A DNA stretch of 64,000 nt, from positions 417,429 through 481,428 of the forward strand of contig JBBHKE010000879.1 of NCBI GenBank assembly GCA_037447655.1, read 5' to 3'. The notes below the pieces were generated by a model. That model saw nothing but the letters and a program-made list of their open reading frames with translations, was not told the origin of the DNA and made no database searches. Positions 58,910 through 64,000 of this stretch are shown piece after piece (the first letter of the stretch is position 1; each line of letters starts with the position of its first letter). Made by a program: the position numbers and the translations under genes. The DNA comes from Zygnema cylindricum. Its lineage: Eukaryota > Streptophyta > Zygnematophyceae > Zygnematales > Zygnemataceae.

Positions 58910-61055
58910 TTACAAGCACCTGACGTAGAGGTCCACTCCTTCCGAAACATCCGGCGTGTACCCGGTGAGCTTGCTGACGAACTGACACTTGGCGTCATCT
59001 GAGAGGGGAAGCACTTGGGCGTCTTCCCAGATCGACGCGATGCAACGGTCCGAATTGGCCGTACATGATTCCGCGCATCCCGCCGCGTCGGCCGCAAAGA
59101 ACGCCTCCCACACGCCCACTGGGAGAGTGCTCTTGTGGAGTTCATATCCCGCCACCACGGCGCCGCATCCGGCTGCAAGATCAGACGAAACCGCCGCCGT
59201 CCGATTAGCTTATTGAAATGCATGAGGAAATTGCAAAATCCGGATGCATTGGACGGCCCGCCGCAATTTCCGCTTCGACGCCAGACAGATCATCTTTCAG
59301 AATGAGGCGCCTCAAACCAATAAGAAAGAATGACCGAAGGCGGAAAGAAATCGGACGTCACTCTCACAAAATCAGGCAAAATTAAACTAAACGGCAGAGA
59401 GAGAGAGGGAGAGAGAGAGAGAGAGAGGGAGAGAGAGAGAGAGAGAGCGGGAGTTCTCACTGTTGCACGGCGTGTAGAGGTCGACGCCAGCTGGCATGCC
59501 TGGCACGAAGCCGCGGAGCTCGCTGACGAATTGACACTTGGCGTCGTCGGAGTAGGGCAGCACTTTGGCGTCCTCCCAGATGACTGCGGCGCAGCGGTAC
59601 GAATTGGCAGCGCAAGAGGCGGCGCAGGCGGCGGCGCTGTCGGCAAAGAACGACCCCCATTGGCCGACAGGGAAGGTGTTACTGTGCTTCTCCCATCCGG
59701 CGACGTCCGTACCGCAGGCGCCTGCAGATAAGGACAAAACGAAAGCGTTAGACGCGTAGAACAAAGTGTACGAACTGTTCACATGCGGGAATAAGTTGTA
59801 AGGTCCGTACTCTACTCTAAGAAAGTAATATAAAAACCTCATTGCCACAGGCAGCTGTAAAAAAGACTGAATGACATAGTGTGACAGATAGCCATCCCAT
59901 CATCAGCTATAATCAGTCATGGACAATGCTGACAAATGCCAATTAGAGGAGAGAAGAAAGAGTTGCTACAGTACAAGCAGTGAAAATACCTTCCAACCGA
60001 TAATACCGACCGTTGGGTAACTTTCGAGCAACTAAAGTCATGGGTCTAGATTGAGTATCGGAAAATGGGAGTTTTTCTGAAAAGCTCATTGTATAGCTTT
60101 GGACATTGATATATGCAGTTGAACTCGGAGGACGGAGACACTAAAGAACAAATTGCTTCAGAAATTTCTATTGGGGAAGTAAAGATTTTGACAGGAAACA
60201 ATATAGGCGGTAAGTGAATAAGCAAATAATTGAAGATGTTTGAGTTCAGCGTTTGTTTAGAGAAGCAATTGGACTATGGTACTCAATTCTATTCCATGGA
60301 GGGTTGATAGGTAACTTCAATTCCTAAAACAAATGTCCAAATTGTACCGCTTTGTACCTGCCTGAATTTTCACAATATTCAATTCACAATGGGACATGTG
60401 ACTTTGACATTTTAACAATCAACGTTGAAAAAAAACCGCCAACATAATAAATTTACATCGAAAGATTCATATTGACAAAATAATATTCAGCATGCATAAA
60501 TTTACAACCATTCATTGACATTGTCTTTTAAATGTGACATTAACGAGATCCATTTTTTTTTTCAATGTATTGCAATGCAAATATTTCGACATATAAATAG
60601 AGGCTGAATGTTTATAAATTTCACAGTATTTGAGTTTCATTTTAAATGATTTTCAGGTTTTATAATACTGGTATTGACAGAAAAAAACCTAATTGTAAAG
60701 AAACTCTAAAGTAGCTGACACATCATTCTGAATGCCAATGATATCATATTGAATTTTAATCCCAATTTTAAGGCACATCCCAATGATAGCTAATCTATCA
60801 ATTTCCCATTGTCAATTTAGAGAGAAATGTCAGCAATCCTCATAACTCCCATTGACACAAAGAATTCAAAAAGGTTCGTTCCATACTTAGATCCGTGGTG
60901 AAAGTCGATGCCGGAGCCGCATCGGGATTCACATCGACGGATGCCGCGAGCAAATTGCCGGCCAACAGCTGGCGAGATCCCGCCGCGTGGCAGGATCCCA
61001 GGAGGGATACAAAGAGAGCAAAGGTGAGAGAGCTGACAGACGCTATGGATGCCAT
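58910..61055 (-). CDS. Secreted protein with two PAN/apple-like domains, three exons
   Basis: Exon 1 is 61055-60887, exon 2 is 59721-59461 and exon 3 is 59172-58910, with GT-AG introns (donors GTATGG and GTGAGA; acceptors CTGCAG and TTGCAG). The joined frame is 230 codons, ending TAA. Residues 1-24 (MASIASVSSLTFALFVSLLG...CHA) are a signal peptide. Exons 2 and 3 each encode one domain with six cysteines in the same spacing, including CAASCAANSYRC and CAESCTANSDRC, then WEDA(K/Q)VLP and DDAKCQFVS. PAN/apple modules bind proteins or sugars outside the cell. Both introns are phase 1, so exon 2 or 3 arose by exon duplication. No catalytic domain; an adhesion or wall role is a guess. Confidence 0.75.
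59396..59448. repeat. GA microsatellite in PAN gene intron 2
   Basis: About 50 bp of GAGAGA with GGGA interruptions, 10-60 bp inside the intron from its donor. Confidence 0.95.
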
Positions 61056-61215
61056 GGCTGCAAGGAGAGATGGGAGCTGAAAATGATCGAGCGAGGTACA
61101 GCTGTGGTCTAGGCAGCTTTAGGATTCAGTCTACGAGGCAAGCACAGTGAAGTTAAAAGGAATTTGGAGATTTGATGAAGTCTTGGGATACAAATGACTT
61201 TTGGAGAAGCGTCGG

Positions 61216-61222
61216 TTTTATA
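61216..61222 (-). promoter_or_regulatory. TATA box of the PAN gene
   Basis: TATAAAA on the minus strand, about 160 bp upstream of the ATG at 61055. The ATG context is AGCCATGG. Position and sequence fit a core promoter. Confidence 0.55.
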
Positions 61223-61932
61223 ATGTTTGTATCGAGGCGGAAAAGGAGCGCCCTAGGATTTCTACGCCACGTGTACCAATAACAATACGCTCCCAATTTG
61301 TTGCCTTGTGTTGAAACATGCCACTTGCCAGATGCTTCCGTGGACTGCTGAGGTGGCAGTTTGATTCGTCAGGAGATTCATAAAGTGTGCCCGCCTGTAC
61401 GGCTGTCCATAGTAATGGTCCACGTCGCCTTTCACTTGCAGAATTTTCGCTGGTGAACGGCAGTATCCAGCTGTGACGTGACGTATCGCTGTATGATCTA
61501 CTGCGCCGTTCCAAATGACACAAATCTGTCTCGTCGCATATGTCTTGCTGTTACGTGAATTACGACGCGAGTATGTCACGTCGCTTTGGCATTTGTAGTT
61601 TTGTTCCATAAAATCATAAGTTTGATTTAGTGCGCCTTTGAGAGTATCGCGTATCGCTGACCCGCTCGCAATTCTGGGGTTTCTGGCGGGCAAAAGTGCC
61701 CGCGCGTTCTTATAGAGTGCAGCGACAAAGGTCACAAAAGTCAACAATCCGAATCCGACATTGTATTTTTTCAAAATCTGAACACCGGAAATCCGGCCGG
61801 GTTATTGTACACTCCTAAATTGATACCACGTACCCGATACGCATTTCCGAAAAAGAAAAGTTAACCGAAACTCGATTTCTCTCGCCCGTACCCTAACAAT
61901 GGTCCGGCCCATGTAATTGTAACTTAGCCAAC
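61223..61932. other. Upstream region of the PAN gene
   Basis: Probably promoter. A 170-codon minus frame (61774-61262) lacks an ATG start and is not called. Confidence 0.4.
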
Positions 61933-62751
61933 TTAGGGTACTTTCGCATGTGCTAAAGTTACAGTTATTTTCTGTCGTTATCCTCCATAACTTAGAAAAA
62001 AACGAGAAAATCCGCAGTCATACCAAAAAACAGAAATTCCCACCGTACAAGTTGCGTTACCTTGAAACTCTATATATACAGTGGTTTGTCGTCTTGCGCG
62101 ATACAATTTGTCTCCTAACGCATTTCGACCCACTTTCGCGTCCTTTCAACACATGTTCAAACTTAACATCAAATCACCTCGCAAGGTGATTTGAAATAAA
62201 GTCCAATAAGGTGAGCGAATAGGCAGACGCCGTCGCACGTGTCTGAAGTTTTTTACAATTTTTGTGCGCGGAGTACCAAAAAAAAAAACACACTGCACGT
62301 TTCCAGCCTGTGCGTACTGTTTTCCATGCGCTGATTTCCGTATAGGGGCCGTCTCTCTCAAACACATGTGTGATCACACATACGGCGTATGAAAAACATT
62401 GGCCACCTGTCGACAAGTGGGAAGACGAAAAACGAAACCGCATTTTTGTGCGAAAGCCAAAGGTATTTTAGGGTTTCAACACGTCGACAATGTGGCATAC
62501 GGACATTATGAAGTCATAAAAATTGTACAACGTGCGGAGAGACGCCTCAAATTGAAGCCGAGTGGAAGTTTACCCTCATTTTGTGTACCATTTCATATGT
62601 CACAATGTTTCGTACATGTCTACGTAAGTCACTTTTTTAAATGACAAGTTATTTGCGTTTACATCCGAATGCTTTGAAAGTTGTACGGAAAATCTTCGCT
62701 AAAAAACAAAGTAACAAAACTAAGTTTCAGTTACATGCGAAAGTACCCTTG
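61933..62751. mobile_element. TIR element gamma with internal hairpin
   Basis: Ends TTAGGGTACTTTCGCATGT and ACATGCGAAAGTACCCTT, complementary over at least 17 bases. Palindrome CAAATCACC...GGTGATTTG at 62171-62194, about 249 bp from the left end. Confidence 0.75.
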
Positions 62752-63673
62752 CTTTGTATTTTAGCGAAGATTCTCAATACACCGTTTTTAAATGTCCCAA
62801 TGTGTAACAAACAAAAATGTTAACTAAGGATGTGACAATTGTATCCGTCGACAATGTACGTAACAGCTGTCAACGTCTACAATATATCTTGACGCACCTT
62901 ATTTTTTGAAACTTTTTGGAACGTTGCAAGACTCACCTTATTTTTTGAAACGTTTTGGTACGTGGCATGTCTTTCCGTGACATCGTAGACATACAACCTT
63001 CCAGCCATGTCTATACAAGACGCTTTTGCTTTTGCCCCCCATATCCAGTCGCCATGAATGGACATAGAATCTTGAGCCCCCTTCATAATAAAAATATTTT
63101 TTTAGGCGTGTTTGTTAGATTCTTCCCAACGCGACTTGGTTAGCGCACATACGGTCGCCCTAAGCAGTGACTAATTGTGTTGGTGCCACGAAGTAGTTAA
63201 GTTTTTAGCGAAGGAGATGAACAAGGTGAGCAAGACTCAAGCTATTGTGGCGCCTTCGCAAATATTTAATATTTCCATGAAATGGCATTGTAACCTTTAG
63301 ACCACTAAAAGAACAAATCCGTACAAGATGCAAGCGAACAAAAAGAAACAACCGTGTACTTTTTCTCGTCGTCAAAAACTTTTGAGAATTTTTGACACAT
63401 GCGAATATTTTTTTCTATTTCTAAAAGTTGTGTTACTTTATTTAAAACACATCGCCGATGTGTTACAATATAAGTTTGACAATGACGTCACAGTGGGTCG
63501 AAAAAACACAAAAATACAACTTGTTCTACATTCTAAGGTTGAAAATGACGCAATTTCTCCTCTATATTTTTGTGATTTCTTCGTACGGTTGTAACTCTAG
63601 CAGTTTGACGCTAAAATTTTGAGGAAAATGACGTAAAAAAATCTTACTTTGCCACATGGGGATGTACCCTTAA
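62752..63673. mobile_element. MITE-3, relative of MITE-1/2, abutting gamma
   Basis: Right end CACATGGGGATGTACCCTTAA. The interior (TTAGCGAAGATTC, AAATGTCCCAATGTG, GGCGCCTTCGCAAATATT) is collinear with MITE-1/2. Its left terminus is missing or shared with gamma. Confidence 0.6.
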
Positions 63674-63774
63674 CTCAATGTGCCACGCTATGACAAAAGT
63701 CAAATAAGACAACATTGACCATCGAAAAGATGTCTGGTACGGACAATAAGATATGGTTCGAGCAAAGAAATTTC

Positions 63775-64000
63775 TAGTGTTTTGTATCCGCAGGGTTTTG
63801 TCGAAAATCGATATATTGGCACGATGTATTGACAACAGTGATATCGCTAATGAAAAGCCGATAATATCTGTTTTTTATCGTGATAACACTGATACCGATA
63901 ACTATCGGCGATAAATTATATGGTTCGTATCGTACAATTGAACGGATTATGTCGTCGTACTGAACCGTCGTTGTTCTATTACATTGAGTACAGAACAAAT
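63775..64000. mobile_element. TIR element Q4, cut by the window end
   Basis: Starts TAGTGTTTTGTATCCG and has the CGATA/TATCG-rich interior of Q1. Confidence 0.5.

Noticed and set aside
61262-61774. 170-codon minus frame with a hydrophobic start
   Set aside because: No ATG at its start, lies in the PAN gene promoter, no recognisable motif, and overlaps another frame.
1-64000. CRISPR arrays, bacterial operons, ribosome binding sites
   Set aside because: Introns, LTR elements and a TATA promoter indicate a eukaryotic genome; the direct repeats seen are satellites and duplications without spacer structure.

Overview
This window looks like a repeat-dense region of a large eukaryotic nuclear genome, probably green lineage (streptophyte-like). 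The evidence is GT–AG introns, a TATA-box gene with a secretory leader, scattered TTTAGGG telo-box motifs, Ty1/copia elements, and nonsense changes that fit CG and CHG cytosine-methylation contexts. The species cannot be fixed from sequence alone. Only one host gene is well supported: a minus-strand three-exon gene at 58.9-61.1 kb for a small secreted protein with two PAN/apple-like cysteine domains. Nearly everything else is transposable elements, many nested inside one another. All boundaries were read by eye.

Layout. 1-3.5 kb: decayed non-LTR retrotransposon of the restriction-like-endonuclease (RLE) class, + strand. 3.5-4.3 kb: terminal-inverted-repeat (TIR) element alpha. 4.8-19.7 kb: a four-layer nest. 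MITE-1 (a short non-autonomous TIR element, TIRs at 4821 and 19667) is split by Copia-1 (4899-18818, target duplication ATTTT). Copia-1 is itself hit by a 1.2-kb insertion (GTCTC) and by the younger Copia-2 (12028-18479, target duplication GTTCA). 21.1-22.6 kb: degraded Crypton-like tyrosine-recombinase element, + strand. 23.1-42.2 kb: a second nest. A non-autonomous gag-protease LTR-type element (TG-B) has its 5' repeat split by Copia-3 (23275-35977, target duplication ATATA), whose interior holds a second gag-protease element (TG-A, 28119-35278). TG-B also carries a roughly 945-bp insert that is almost entirely one unrecognised minus-strand reading frame. 42.2-45.8 kb: the better-preserved Crypton-like copy, minus strand, with a 1.2-kb simple satellite in an intron. 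46.7-53.7 kb: a foldback element, a solo repeat of the gag-protease family, and several TIR elements. 54-58.9 kb: small TIR elements and a tandem duplication beside the PAN gene. 61.9-64 kb: more TIR elements.

Main points. (1) The three Copia elements share a primer-binding site that matches the anticodon arm of initiator methionine tRNA, and the gag start codon lies inside it. (2) Copia-3 has intact paired LTRs, priming site and target duplication but no recognisable pol; it carries long unrecognised hydrophilic reading frames. (3) Two related gag-protease elements lack polymerase and integrase and must depend on another element. (4) The Crypton-like copies share exons while the intron between them has diverged into unrelated satellites. 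(5) Element genes are mostly broken by stops explicable as C-to-T change. The window therefore records several families acting and decaying in a fixed relative order.
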